Positions 39,353 through 47,622 of a stretch of 51,666 nucleotides of DNA are shown in pieces. Below the pieces are notes generated by a model that made no database searches, had not been told where the DNA came from, and worked only from the letters and a program-made list of their open reading frames with translations. Source of the DNA: Rubellimicrobium aerolatum. Its GTDB lineage: Bacteria > Pseudomonadota > Alphaproteobacteria > Rhodobacterales > Rhodobacteraceae. The DNA lies in contig NZ_JAGGJP010000019.1 in assembly GCF_017872975.1 (NCBI RefSeq), positions 1-51,666 on the forward strand. The letters run 5' to 3'. The translations under genes were made by a program, and so were the position numbers. Within the stretch, counting starts at the first letter, position 1. Each line of letters begins with the position of its first letter.

Positions 39353-40450
39353 CTGCCTGGGCCCCCGTTTGGAACGGGGATGCGTCAGGACGCGGCGAAA
39401 GGCAAGGTCCCGGACGGCCGGCGGGGCGCCGGCCGAGGGGGCCCCGGGACGGGAGGACCGTCTTGCCGAAGCGGCGGCGGCGCTCCGGGCCGGGAGCGCG
39501 CGGACGGGGCGCGTCCGGAAGGCCGGGTGGGCATGGGCGATCCAGGATGGGGACGGCCGGACGCCGGCCACGCGCTCCGGTCCGACGCACGGGCCGCGCC
39601 CGGGCCGATGGCGGCCGGGACGCTGGCTCGCGTCGGCCGGGCGTCGCGCGACCTGCGCGCCATCTCGACGATCCGGCACGCCCGAACCCCGCCGCCCGGG
39701 GCCGAGCCGCTGGGGCCAGCGGACCCCGCCCGGGCCTGCCCCGATGCCTCCGCGTCGGGAACCTCCGGGCCAGCGCTCCTTCGGCGATCCGAGCGGAACG
39801 ATCGAGGCTGGCGCGGACTCCGCTGCCGACGTGGGCGGACAGGCTCACCAGCGATGGCGCTGGGACGGACCCTGGCCAGTGGACCTGAGCGCCGGCTGGA
39901 GCCGTTCCTGCCGCCGTCGCATCCGGCGCGTCGGCGCCCGATTCATGAGGAGGGTCAGCGACGTGCGCCTGGAACCATGACCGCCCTTGCGTCCTTGCCG
40001 CCCCGCAGCCTGACCCAAGCCGGGCGGGAAAGGGCGAATCCTTGGCCCGCCGCCTTGGCCCAGCGTGACCGACGTCCGGCAGGCCATCCTCGTCGCCCTC
40101 GCCGCAGCCCTGCCCATGCGCTGCCCGTCCCGTGGCGAGCCATCCCAGCCGAAGCGCCCGCCGTGATCCGCCAGGAGGGCGACAGGCCGGATCGACACTC
40201 CTCCGGGCCATGGCGGCTGGCTGGGCGCAGCCTTCGGGATGGAGGGGCCGCCGGTCATGGAAGGTGGCGAAACGGCGGCCGTGCGTCGTCCGGTCGAAGC
40301 GGCGCTGGCGGGGGGGGGGCGTGGGGATGGGGATGGCGCCCGCCGTCGCCCGGGCCGGCTGGTGGCGTGGCGGGCCGAAGCCCGCCCTGCGGAAGCGATG
40401 GGAGCGGGAGGGACATGCGGGCAGGGCGGCGCGGACTCCCGGGAGGGTGC
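39353..40450. other. long region without a recognisable gene
   Basis: About 1.1 kb with long GC-driven open frames on both strands, none of which resembles a known family or has a convincing ribosome-binding site. One short segment near 39890 (reading RLEPFLPP) recalls an IS5-type transposase N-terminus, but the rest does not follow. It may be decayed or structural DNA. Confidence 0.5.
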
Positions 40451-40935
40451 CGCTGGCCTGGGACGCTGCGGGGAGGGGACGCGTTGATCGGCGGGTCCGT
40501 CACTGCACGCCCCGCTGCGCCGCGCGCGGGTGCGGAAGGAGGCGGAGCCCGATCTCCACGAGGTCGCCCGTGTAGACGCCGCTGCCCCGCGCGCGGGTGC
40601 GGAAGGAGGCAGCAGGTGGACGATACGCCTCGCCCCCGGCCTCCGCTGCCCCGCGCGCGGGGCGGCAGCCCCGCCGACGCCTGCCTCTGCGACGCCTGCG
40701 AGGCTGCCGCCCCGCGCACGGGTGCGGAAGGAGGCCTCCGATCCAATGCCGTCAAGGCCGAGGTGCTCCCCGCACCCACGCGCGGGGAGAGGACGCCCGC
40801 AGTCCATTGAGGGTGCGGGCGTTGGCATGGCGCTTCCCGCACCTTCGGGCGGGGAGAGGAGGTTGGCCGGCAGACGAGTGCGGCCAGTATCTCGTCGCTG
40901 GCCTGGGCGCGCGTGCGGGAGGGGAAGGGCCAATA
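40451..40935. repeat. periodic cluster of degenerate palindromic repeats (CRISPR-like)
   Basis: Near-palindromic units centre at about 40524, 40591, 40655, 40716, 40777 and 40844, so spacings are 67, 64, 61, 61 and 67; partial units lie near 40464 and 40909. Units 1, 2 and 4 share GCTGCCCCGCGCGCGGGTGC then GGAAGGAGGC with 0-2 changes; unit 3 is truncated. Units 5 and 6 match the reverse complement (CTCCCCGCACCCACGCGCGG type). Intervening sequences are unique. Mixed orientation and divergence argue against a working CRISPR, and no cas gene is present. Confidence 0.55.
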
Positions 40936-41153
40936 TGTCCGGGCGCCACGGACCGGGCGGCCTGGAGTCCGTGGATCTCGGAACGGGGCCGCGGGAGCCG
41001 GGCGGTTGGCGGTCCCGCCCGGCTCGACGGCCCGATGTTCGCCGGGCGGCGCGCGGTTCGGTAGCGGCGGGCCCCGCCCGGCGGTCGTCCCTTGCCGCAA
41101 GGGGGCCGCCGCGCCGCGAGCCGGCGCGGCGGCCCTTGGGGTCACCCTTGACG
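40936..41153. other. non-coding region with a strong hairpin at 41103-41135
   Basis: GGGCCGCCGCGCC (41103-41115) pairs perfectly with GGCGCGGCGGCCC (41123-41135), loop of seven bases. It lies 19 bases beyond the stop of the minus-strand PhnB-like gene and may act as its terminator, though without a T-tract. No gene was seen. Confidence 0.5.
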
Positions 41154-41591
41154 TCAGGCCACGGCCTCGGGGAGCGCGGCGGGCTGGGCGGCGGGCTGGG
41201 GGGCGGTGTCGATCATCCAGCGGGTGCCCCAGCCATCGGTGAAGGCCCCGAAGCCGGGGGACCAGAAGGTGGGGGCGTAAGGCATCTCGACCGCGCCGCC
41301 GCCGGACAGGGCGTCGAAGAGGCGCCGCCCCTCGGTCGTGTCGGGGGCGGTGAGGCAGATGGAGCTGCCGGCCATGGGCCGCGCCTGCGACCAGTCGGAG
41401 GCGTAGAGCAGGCCGTCGCCGATCCGCACGCAGCCGTGCAGGACATGGTGCGGTTCGCCGCCCATGGATGCGCCGGGCGGGGCGTCGGCCTCGCGCATCA
41501 GCTCGGGCTCGGGGGAGCCGAAGGCGCGGGCGTAGGCGCGGAGCGCCTCCTCGCAGGTGCCGGGGAAGAAGAGGTAGGGGATCGGGGTCAT
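41154..41591 (-). CDS. PhnB/VOC-family protein, paralogue 1
   Basis: A 145-residue protein of the PhnB-like VOC fold. It starts MTPIPYLFFPGTCEEALRAY and contains HHVLHGCVRIGDGLLYASD and the C-terminal FWSPGFGAFTDGWGTRWMID. No enzymatic role is established for this group. ATG at 41591 has GGAGG eight bases upstream. A GTTC-N7-GTTC box with a -10-like GATACT lies about 180 bases upstream and resembles the promoter of the paralogue at 42317-42679, so both may be damage-inducible. Confidence 0.8.
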   Translation of the reverse strand: MTPIPYLFFPGTCEEALRAYARAFGSPEPELMREADAPPGASMGGEPHHVLHGCVRIGDGLLYASDWSQARPMAGSSICLTAPDTTEGRRLFDALSGGGAVEMPYAPTFWSPGFGAFTDGWGTRWMIDTAPQPAAQPAALPEAVA

Positions 41592-41772
41592 GGTCGGTCC
41601 TCCGAGGGTGGGATCGGGCGTCGGGGCGAAAGGCCGGAAAGGTCCCGCCTCGGGCCAAGCGGGAGCGGAGCCCGGCGGTGGTCCCGGGCGAAGGTCGGCC
41701 CGTGCGCGCCGTTCCCCGTGCGCGCCGTTCGTGGGGCGCGGGCGAGTCGGCGGCGTGGGATCCGAGTATCAT

Positions 41773-41787
41773 GTTCCCGTTACGTTC
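41773..41787 (-). promoter_or_regulatory. LexA-type box GTTC-N7-GTTC upstream of PhnB paralogue 1
   Basis: GTTCCCGTTACGTTC (plus strand); on the gene strand it reads GAACGTAACGGGAAC and is followed after two bases by GATACT. It is similar in layout to the box at 42717-42731. The -35 match is weak and the leader would be about 165 bases. Confidence 0.5.
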
Positions 41788-41867
41788 CAAAGTGCCGACT
41801 TGCCCTCACGTCATTTTTCCGCCGATGCGGGGTGAATCGGGCACGGGCGGTCCCTAGATCAGGGAGC

Positions 41868-42062
41868 ATGAACTACGTGCTCGCCCTCCTCCTCCCGCCC
41901 TTGTCGATCCTCCTCGCGGGTCGGCCGATCCTCGCCGTCGTGGTGTTCCTGTTCTGGCTTCCCGCCATCATCTTCTCCGGCGGGCTGGGGCATCCGATCT
42001 TCGTCCTGCTCGCCTGGATCATCATCTGGCAGAAGCAGGCGGATCGGCGCGCCGGGCTCTAA
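41868..42062 (+). CDS. YqaE/Pmp3-like small membrane protein
   Basis: A 64-residue proteolipid. It has two hydrophobic helices (LALLLPPLSILLAGRP and FVLLAWIIIW), with FWLPAIIFSGGLGHPIF between them, and a short basic tail. The L-x-P-P-L-S/A start is the UPF0057 (Pmp3/YqaE) signature; these peptides are stress-induced membrane proteins thought to affect membrane potential. ATG 41868 has GGGAG upstream. It lies between the two PhnB paralogues. Confidence 0.75.
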   Translation: MNYVLALLLPPLSILLAGRPILAVVVFLFWLPAIIFSGGLGHPIFVLLAWIIIWQKQADRRAGL

Positions 42063-42316
42063 GGTGGGTCGGAGCCGGCCGATCCGGGGTCGGGCGCCGA
42101 GGGTGGACGACTGTCCGAAGTGGTCGCCGTCGCGGACGGTCGGCCCGGGACGCGCTTGGGTCCCGGGGCCAGCCTTGGCCGGGAGCCTCGGGTCTCCGGA
42201 GGTCGAGGCGGCGAACGTCGTGGGCACCCGCCAGGGGAGTTCATGGCCGACCTCATCGGCTCGGCCGTCATCGGGTCTCATGGGCTGCCGGGTGGGGGCG
42301 CGGCCACCCCCGTCGA

Positions 42317-42679
42317 TCAGGCGCCGCCGCGCGGGGCGGGCAGGCTGTCCAGCATCCAGCCCGTGCGCCAGCGGTCGGTGAGCCGCGCGAAGCCGGGCGA
42401 CCAGGCGGAGGGCTGGAACGGGGTCTCGATGGCCCCGCCCTCGGCCAGGGCATCGAAGACGCGCCGCCCCTCGGCCGGGCCGCAGAGCGTCACGGCGAGG
42501 GTCGCGCCCGGCGGCGGCGCGTCCCGCGCGGGGTCGGTGATCGTGCGCCAGCCCCTGGGCGTCCGCAGGGCGGCGTAGACGACGGCCCCACTCGGCCGGA
42601 AGATCGCCGCGTAGGCGCGGCGGGCGTCGGAGCGACGGTCGGGGCGGGGGTCCTCAAGCAGGAGGCGGGGAATGGTCAT
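42317..42679 (-). CDS. short PhnB/VOC-like protein, paralogue 2, SOS-type promoter
   Basis: A 120-residue protein whose C-terminal half (GRRVFDALAEGGAIETPFQP then SAWSPGFARLTDRWRTGWML) clearly matches the PhnB-like protein at 41154-41591. The N-terminal half is shorter and lacks the first VOC histidine region, so metal binding is doubtful. ATG 42679 has AAAGGA about seven bases upstream. Its promoter is nearly consensus with a LexA-type box in the spacer, so it is predicted to be tightly damage-regulated. The function is unknown. Confidence 0.7.
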   Translation of the reverse strand: MTIPRLLLEDPRPDRRSDARRAYAAIFRPSGAVVYAALRTPRGWRTITDPARDAPPPGATLAVTLCGPAEGRRVFDALAEGGAIETPFQPSAWSPGFARLTDRWRTGWMLDSLPAPRGGA

Positions 42680-42706
42680 GACCGATTCCTTTCCATGAGG
42701 CGCCCA

Positions 42707-42735
42707 AGTATACGTCGTTCCTGTTTTGTTCTCAA
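42707..42735 (-). promoter_or_regulatory. sigma70 promoter with embedded LexA-type box
   Basis: On the minus strand TTGAGA (42735-42730), a 17-base spacer and TATACT (42712-42707). The spacer and -35 edge contain GAACAAAACAGGAAC, a perfect GAAC-N7-GAAC (42731-42717). The start codon is 28 bases past the -10. Confidence 0.8.
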
Positions 42736-42798
42736 GCCTTGCTTGCGGTCGGGCGCGGGCCGCCCTAGAAGCGCGGCGTTTTGGCCACGGAGGGCGAC

Positions 42799-43896
42799 AT
42801 GGGCTTTCGCATGGGGATCGTGGGGCTGCCCAACGTGGGCAAGTCCACCCTGTTCAACGCGCTGACGCGCACCGCCGCCGCGCAGGCCGCGAACTTTCCG
42901 TTCTGCACCATCGAGCCCAACGTGGGCGAGGTGGCGGTGCCCGACGCGCGGCTGGACAAGCTGGCGGGGCTGGCCAAGAGCCGCCAGATCATCCCCACGC
43001 GGATGACCTTCGTGGACATCGCGGGCCTCGTGAAGGGCGCGAGCCAGGGGCAGGGCCTGGGGAACCAGTTCCTCGCCAACATCCGCGAGACCGACGCCAT
43101 CGCCCATGTACTGCGCTGCTTCGAGGATGGGGACATCACCCATGTCGAGGGGCGCGTCGATCCGGTGGCCGACGCCCAGACCATCGAGACGGAGCTGATG
43201 CTGGCCGACCTGGAATCGGTCGAGCGGCGGCTCCAGAACCTCGCGCGCAAGGTCAAGGGCGGCGACAAGGAGGCGCTGGAGCAGGAAGGGCTGCTCAAGC
43301 GCGCGCAGGCGGCGCTGTCCGAGGGGCGGCCGGCGCGGACCGTGGAGGTCGCGGAGGACGAGCGGCGGGCGTGGCGGCTGCTGCAACTGCTGACCGCCAA
43401 GCCGGTGCTCTATGTGTGCAACGTGGCCGAGGAAGATGCGGCCACGGGCAACGCCCTGTCGGCGCGGGTCGCCGCGATGGCGGCCGCCGAGGGCAACTCG
43501 CACGTGGTGATCTCGGCCCGGATCGAGGAGGAAATCGCGCAACTGCCGCCCGAGGAGCAGGCGGAGTTCCTGGAGACGATGGGGCTGGAGGAGGCGGGGC
43601 TCGACCGGCTGATCCGGGCGGGCTACGAGCTGCTGCATCTCCAGACCTACTTCACGGTCGGCCCCAAGGAGGCGCGGGCCTGGACGATCCCGGCGGGGAC
43701 GCTGGCGCCGCAGGCGGCCGGGGTGATCCACGGCGACTTCGAGAAGGGGTTCATCCGGGCGGAGACGGTCGCCTACGACGACTACGTGGCGAATGGCGGC
43801 GAGTCCGGGGCGCGGGACGCGGGCAAGCTGCGGCTGGAAGGGAAGGGATATGTGGTGCGGGACGGGGACGTGATGCACTTCCTGTTCAACACGTAA
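42799..43896 (+). CDS. ychF: redox-regulated ATPase YchF (Obg-like)
   Basis: A 365-residue P-loop NTPase of the Obg-HflX group that hydrolyses ATP and binds ribosomes. [18 protein letters not shown] is the P-loop, [19 protein letters not shown] the switch II region, and the C-terminal TGS domain ends [14 protein letters not shown] 42799 has GGAGG seven bases upstream. It is divergent from the LexA-boxed VOC gene, with about 120 bases between them. Confidence 0.96.
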   Translation: MGFRMGIVGLPNVGKSTLFNALTRTAAAQAANFPFCTIEPNVGEVAVPDARLDKLAGLAKSRQIIPTRMTFVDIAGLVKGASQGQGLGNQFLANIRETDAIAHVLRCFEDGDITHVEGRVDPVADAQTIETELMLADLESVERRLQNLARKVKGGDKEALEQEGLLKRAQAALSEGRPARTVEVAEDERRAWRLLQLLTAKPVLYVCNVAEEDAATGNALSARVAAMAAAEGNSHVVISARIEEEIAQLPPEEQAEFLETMGLEEAGLDRLIRAGYELLHLQTYFTVGPKEARAWTIPAGTLAPQAAGVIHGDFEKGFIRAETVAYDDYVANGGESGARDAGKLRLEGKGYVVRDGDVMHFLFNT

Positions 43897-44216
43897 GGGC
43901 AGGGGGCTCTGCTCCCTCGGCCCGTGCCGGGCCTCACCCCCGGGATGTTTGGTGCTGAAGAAGGGCGTCAGGCCTTTGTCGACCCGAGTCGGGCAGGACG
44001 GGGTCACGGGACAGGCGGGGACGCCGATGACCGTGCTGAAGGAGGCCACCCCTGGCGCCCCAGGCGACCGGGGGGGGGGGTCGCTTCCGGCTCTTCTTCC
44101 AACGTCGGACGTCCGAGGAGTTCCGGGCGCCCGGAGAACCATCCGGGGGCTGGTTTCCAGCGAGGAAGGCTGCGAGCAGGAGGCGCGACGGGGCGGAGCT
44201 TCCGTGACGCAGCCCG
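43897..44216. other. non-coding region with a dispersed repeat copy
   Basis: A minus-oriented copy of the dispersed element lies at 43901-43964, directly after ychF. A run of ten G residues occurs near 44080. The open frame on the plus strand (43949-44239) has no family resemblance and is not called. Confidence 0.6.
43901..43964 (-). repeat. dispersed intergenic repeat, copy F (diverged) with hairpin
   Basis: On the minus strand CCTTCTTCAGCACCAAACAT then CCCGGGGG. A GGGGGC-TCT-GCTCCC type hairpin with one mismatch lies at its 3' side. Confidence 0.65.
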
Positions 44217-44516
44217 TCACCCCTCCTTCTCCGTCGTGAAGGCCAGGGGATAGCCCGCGCGCGCGCCCATGTCGGTGGCCTGCCGCGCCTTGGTCTCGGC
44301 GACCTCCTGCGTGTAGACCGCGACGACGCAGGCCCCCTTGCGATGGGCGGTGAGCATGACGCCCAGGGCCTCGCCCTCGGTCATGCGGAACACCGCCTTG
44401 AGCACCTTCACCACGAAATCGCGGGGCGTGAAGTCGTCGTTGAGAAGGATGACCTTGAAGAGCCGCGGACGCCCGGTCCGCGTCTCGGGCTTGGGGAGGA
44501 GGACGGTCTCGGGCAT
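44217..44516 (-). CDS. clpS: ATP-dependent Clp protease adaptor ClpS
   Basis: A 99-residue adaptor that delivers N-degron substrates to ClpAP. LFKVILLNDDFTPRDFVVKVL is the conserved core including the substrate pocket, followed by MLTAHRKGACVVAVYTQEVAE and the GYPL end. The short N-terminal arm (about 20 residues) is the part that engages ClpA. clpA is not in the window. Confidence 0.95.
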   Translation of the reverse strand: MPETVLLPKPETRTGRPRLFKVILLNDDFTPRDFVVKVLKAVFRMTEGEALGVMLTAHRKGACVVAVYTQEVAETKARQATDMGARAGYPLAFTTEKEG

Positions 44517-44591
44517 GGGCGCGTCGCGCGGCTGAAGCGGGGTCGGGCGGAAAGGTAGCGCGCTCCGGCCCGATCGGAACTCGCTCCTGGC

Positions 44592-44650
44592 CCTTCTTTG
44601 GCTTCAAATATCCTGGGGGGAGTCGCGCAGCGACGGGGGGCGACGCCCCC
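44592..44650 (+). repeat. dispersed intergenic repeat, copy E with hairpin
   Basis: CCTTCTTTGGCTTCAAATAT then CCTGGGGGGAG, with GGGGGC-GAC-GCCCCC at 44636-44650. It lies between clpS and the UdgX gene. Confidence 0.8.
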
Positions 44651-44666
44651 CTGCGGCGCCTCCCGC

Positions 44667-46112
44667 TCAGGCCGCCATCAGCCGCTCCAGGTGCTCGCGC
44701 GCGGCGAGGAGGTCCTGGCGGAACCGTTCCGTCTCCATCTCGCGGGCCACCGGGTCGGGGAGGCGGAGGAGGAAGCTCGGGTGCACGGTCAGGAACACCG
44801 GCAGGCCCTCCGGGCCTTCCTCGATGGTGCCCCGCCGCTTGAGGATGCCCTCGCGCGAGCCGGTCAGCGATTCGGCGGCGGTGGCGCCGAGGGCGACGAC
44901 CAGGCGGGGGCGCACCAGCTCGATCTCCTGGCGGAGCCACCAGCGGCAGGCGGCGATCTCGCCGCTGGCGGGGCTGGCGTGGATGCGGCGGCGGCCCTTG
45001 AGCGCGAACTTGAAGTGCTTGACGGCGTTGGTCAGGAACAGCTCGCGCCGGTCGAGCCCCGCCTGGGCGAGGATGTCGTCGAGGAGCTGGCCGGCGGGGC
45101 CGACAAAGGGGCGGCCCTGGAGGTCCTCCTGGTCGCCCGGCTGTTCGCCCACCAGCATGAGCGCGGCGTTCGGCGGCCCCTCGCCGGGGACGACCTGGGT
45201 CGCGTCCGCGTGGAGCGGGCAGCGCGCGCAGGCGGCCTCCTCGGCGTGGAGGGCGGCGAGGCTCCCGGTCTCGGGCAGCAACGCGGGAGCCTTGGGGCGG
45301 GCGGCGATGGCCTTGGCGTAGAAGGGCGCGCGGGTCGGCGCGGCCTCGGCCATGTCGCGGACGCGGGTCTCGGCGTTGGCCAGGAGGTCGGGGATGGCGG
45401 CGGTCTCGGGGAGGTTCTTCCAGTAGCGCTTGGGCATCTCGGCCAGCATCCGCGCTGTCTTGACGCGCGCCGGGTTGAAGATGTGGCGGAAGTAGGTGAG
45501 CCATAGATCCTCGGCCGCGTCCTCGGGCAGGTCGGGCTTCTCGGCTCCGTCCTCGAAGCGCACCGCCCCGTCCTCGCAGTGGAGGATCAGGTCGGGCGTC
45601 GCGATGGAGAAGTCCATGTCGGCGAAGCGGCGGGCGAAGAAGGGGGCGGCGGGCTCCAGCGTGAAATGCGCGGGCTCGAACCAGGCGGCGAAGCGGCGGC
45701 GGGGGGCGGTGCGGTCGCCGATCTCGCGGAAGCGGACGAAGGCCTTGAGCTTGTGCAGGTCGCGGTGGACCGCCCGCTCCATCTGGCGGAGCGCGAGGAG
45801 GTCGCGGTCGGCGGGGTCCCGCATGAGCGTGGGCTCGGTCCGCAGCCGCCAGAGCACGGCGTAGAGGCGGGCGAACCGCTCGGGGTGGGCGTGCCAGCAG
45901 ACCTGGGCGGCGAGGTGGACGAAGCTTTCCGGGACGCGGATCGCGCCGGCCTTGGCGGCGGGGGGCGGCTCGTCCTCGGCCCAGAGGACGGACTCGGCGG
46001 GGCCGCGGCTCCAGGTGATCGCCTCGGGCGGGATGCGCGCGGAGAGGCAGGCGCGCGCGGCCTCGCGCCAGGCCTCGGCGGTGCCGACCTTGGGGAGCGT
46101 CACATGGGGCAT
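44667..46112 (-). CDS. DUF4130-UdgX fusion: uracil-DNA-binding repair protein
   Basis: A 481-residue two-domain protein. Residues about 1-245 form the DUF4130 domain (PESFVHLAAQVCWHAHPERF, MPKRYWKNLPE). Residues about 285-481 form a family 4-like uracil-DNA glycosylase with GEQPGDQED (322-330), cysteines in CARCPL for the Fe-S cluster, and the UdgX R-loop RRRIH with His378. In UdgX this His forms a covalent link to the uracil-site sugar. ATG 46112 (MPHVTLP) is chosen over 46136 because a LexA-type box (46116-46130) would otherwise lie inside the gene. It is downstream of its usual radical SAM partner. Confidence 0.9.
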   Translation of the reverse strand: MPHVTLPKVGTAEAWREAARACLSARIPPEAITWSRGPAESVLWAEDEPPPAAKAGAIRVPESFVHLAAQVCWHAHPERFARLYAVLWRLRTEPTLMRDPADRDLLALRQMERAVHRDLHKLKAFVRFREIGDRTAPRRRFAAWFEPAHFTLEPAAPFFARRFADMDFSIATPDLILHCEDGAVRFEDGAEKPDLPEDAAEDLWLTYFRHIFNPARVKTARMLAEMPKRYWKNLPETAAIPDLLANAETRVRDMAEAAPTRAPFYAKAIAARPKAPALLPETGSLAALHAEEAACARCPLHADATQVVPGEGPPNAALMLVGEQPGDQEDLQGRPFVGPAGQLLDDILAQAGLDRRELFLTNAVKHFKFALKGRRRIHASPASGEIAACRWWLRQEIELVRPRLVVALGATAAESLTGSREGILKRRGTIEEGPEGLPVFLTVHPSFLLRLPDPVAREMETERFRQDLLAAREHLERLMAA

Positions 46113-46115
46113 CAT

Positions 46116-46130
46116 GTTCATGTATTGTTC
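46116..46130 (-). promoter_or_regulatory. LexA-type box at the UdgX gene start
   Basis: GTTCATGTATTGTTC (plus strand), a perfect GTTC-N7-GTTC, ends three bases before the ATG at 46112 and overlaps a -10-like ATACAT; TTGCGA lies 16 bases upstream of that. A leaderless message is implied. Confidence 0.75.
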
Positions 46131-46201
46131 GCGCATCCGAGTCGCAACATGGCGAAAACGCCCCCGAGGGGGAAGGGGTCCCAGGTCGTGGCCGGAACGC
46201 C

Positions 46202-47428
46202 TCAGAACAGCGAAAGCTGCTCGGGCTCGGGAGCGAAGCGGGCGCGAAGGCCCTCGCTGTCGAGGAGCGCGCCGGGGCTCCAGTCGGGCAGGGTGATGAA
46301 GGGGCGGGCCTTGGTCAGCGACGCGCCCATGCGGAGGAGGTCGTCGTAGCGGAGCGTCCGGTGCGGGCGGGCGCGCAGGATGCGGTCCACCGTCTTGGTG
46401 CCGAAGCCCGGGACGCGGAGCAGCATCTCGCGGGGCGCGCGCTGGACCTCCACGGGGAACCGCTCGCGGTGCCGGAGCGCCCAGGCGAGCTTGGGGTCGA
46501 TGGCGAGGTCGAGGTTGCCCTCGCCCGCGATCTCCTCGGGCGCGAAGTCGTAGAAGCGCATGAGCCAGTCGGCCTGGTAGAGCCGATGCTCGCGCAGGAG
46601 CGGCGGCTTCACCAGCGGGAGCTTGGCGCTCGAGTCCGGGATGGGCGAGAAGGCGGAGTAGTAGACGCGCTTGAGCCCGTAGGACCCGTAGAGGCGGGCC
46701 GACTGCTTGAGGATCGTCGCGTCGTCGGTCGGGTCCGCGCCCACGATCATCTGTGTGGACTGGCCGGCGGGGACGAATCGGGGCGCGGGCTTGCCGCTGT
46801 GGGTCCGGTCCTGCGCCGCCTCGCGACGGAGGCGGATGTCGGCCATGTGGCGGCGGATGGTGCCGGGGTCCTTCTCGGGGGCGAAGGTGGCGAGGCCCTG
46901 TTCCGTGGGCAGCTCGATGTTGACCGACAGGCGGTCGGCGTGGCGGCCGGCCTCGGCGATCAGGTCGGGGTCGGCGCCGGGGATAGTCTTGAGGTGGATG
47001 TAGCCGCGGAAGTCGTGCTCCTCGCGCAGCGTCCGCGCGATCCGCACCATGTCGCGCATGGTGTCGTCCGGGCTCCTGATGATGCCGGACGACAGAAACA
47101 GCCCCTCGATGTAGTTGCGGCGGTAGAATTCGAGCGTCAACTCCACCACCTCCTCGGGGGTGAAGCGGGCGCGCTGGACGTTCGACGACACCCGGTTGAC
47201 GCAGTAGGCGCAGTCGAAGACGCAGAAGTTGGTCATCAGGATCTTGAGCAGCGACACGCAGCGGCCGTCCGGCGTGAAGCTGTGGCAGATTCCGTTGCCG
47301 TCGGTCGATCCCAGGCCCTTGCCATCGCGCGAGTCGCGCCGGGATGTTCCCGAGGAGGCGCAGGAGGCGTCGTAGCGGGCCGCGTCCGAGAGGATCGCGA
47401 GCTTGTCATGGAGGCTGAGCGTGGTCAT
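46202..47428 (-). CDS. putative DNA modification/repair radical SAM protein (UDG-linked)
   Basis: A 408-residue radical SAM protein with the cluster motif CVFDCAYC (Cys69, Cys73, Cys76). Extra N-terminal cysteines lie in CASSGTSRRDSRDGKG and GICHSFTPDGRC. A helix-hairpin-helix near the C-terminus (MLLRVPGFGTKTVDRIL) suggests DNA binding. This is the family found next to DUF4130/UdgX fusions, known only as a putative DNA repair or modification protein. ATG 47428 is chosen because a LexA-type box ends three bases upstream, the same geometry as the UdgX gene. About 90 bases separate the two genes. Confidence 0.9.
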   Translation of the reverse strand: MTTLSLHDKLAILSDAARYDASCASSGTSRRDSRDGKGLGSTDGNGICHSFTPDGRCVSLLKILMTNFCVFDCAYCVNRVSSNVQRARFTPEEVVELTLEFYRRNYIEGLFLSSGIIRSPDDTMRDMVRIARTLREEHDFRGYIHLKTIPGADPDLIAEAGRHADRLSVNIELPTEQGLATFAPEKDPGTIRRHMADIRLRREAAQDRTHSGKPAPRFVPAGQSTQMIVGADPTDDATILKQSARLYGSYGLKRVYYSAFSPIPDSSAKLPLVKPPLLREHRLYQADWLMRFYDFAPEEIAGEGNLDLAIDPKLAWALRHRERFPVEVQRAPREMLLRVPGFGTKTVDRILRARPHRTLRYDDLLRMGASLTKARPFITLPDWSPGALLDSEGLRARFAPEPEQLSLF

Positions 47429-47431
47429 GGC

Positions 47432-47446
47432 GTTCAGGTAATGTTC
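47432..47446 (-). promoter_or_regulatory. LexA-type box at the radical SAM gene start
   Basis: GTTCAGGTAATGTTC (plus strand), a perfect GTTC-N7-GTTC, lies three bases before the ATG at 47428. A -10-like TTACCT is within the box and GTTGCC is 17 bases upstream of it. Confidence 0.75.
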
Positions 47447-47622
47447 CGGCCCTCCCGGGGCAACCATGTGCGGCAAGTTGCCTAGGGCCGCGCGGCGGGG
47501 CTATGATGCGGCGCGCGGGCGGGCCTATGGTCCTTCCACGCTCCATCGGGCGTCCGCGCGCGACCGGCCTTCGCGCCGGAGCGGGCGGCTGGCCGGGCGA
47601 GGACGGAGGAGCGGAGGCGCGC

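Noticed and set aside
40514-40735. A functional CRISPR array
   Set aside because: Repeats diverge too much, spacings vary by up to six bases, two units are inverted, and there are no cas genes; kept only as a repeat cluster.
39845-40933. Long open frames on both strands between trpA and the PhnB gene
   Set aside because: Arg/Pro/Gly-rich translations with no family resemblance, no ribosome-binding sites, and overlap with the palindromic repeat cluster.
43949-44239. Plus-strand open frame between ychF and clpS
   Set aside because: It starts inside a dispersed repeat, contains a G10 run and shows no family resemblance.
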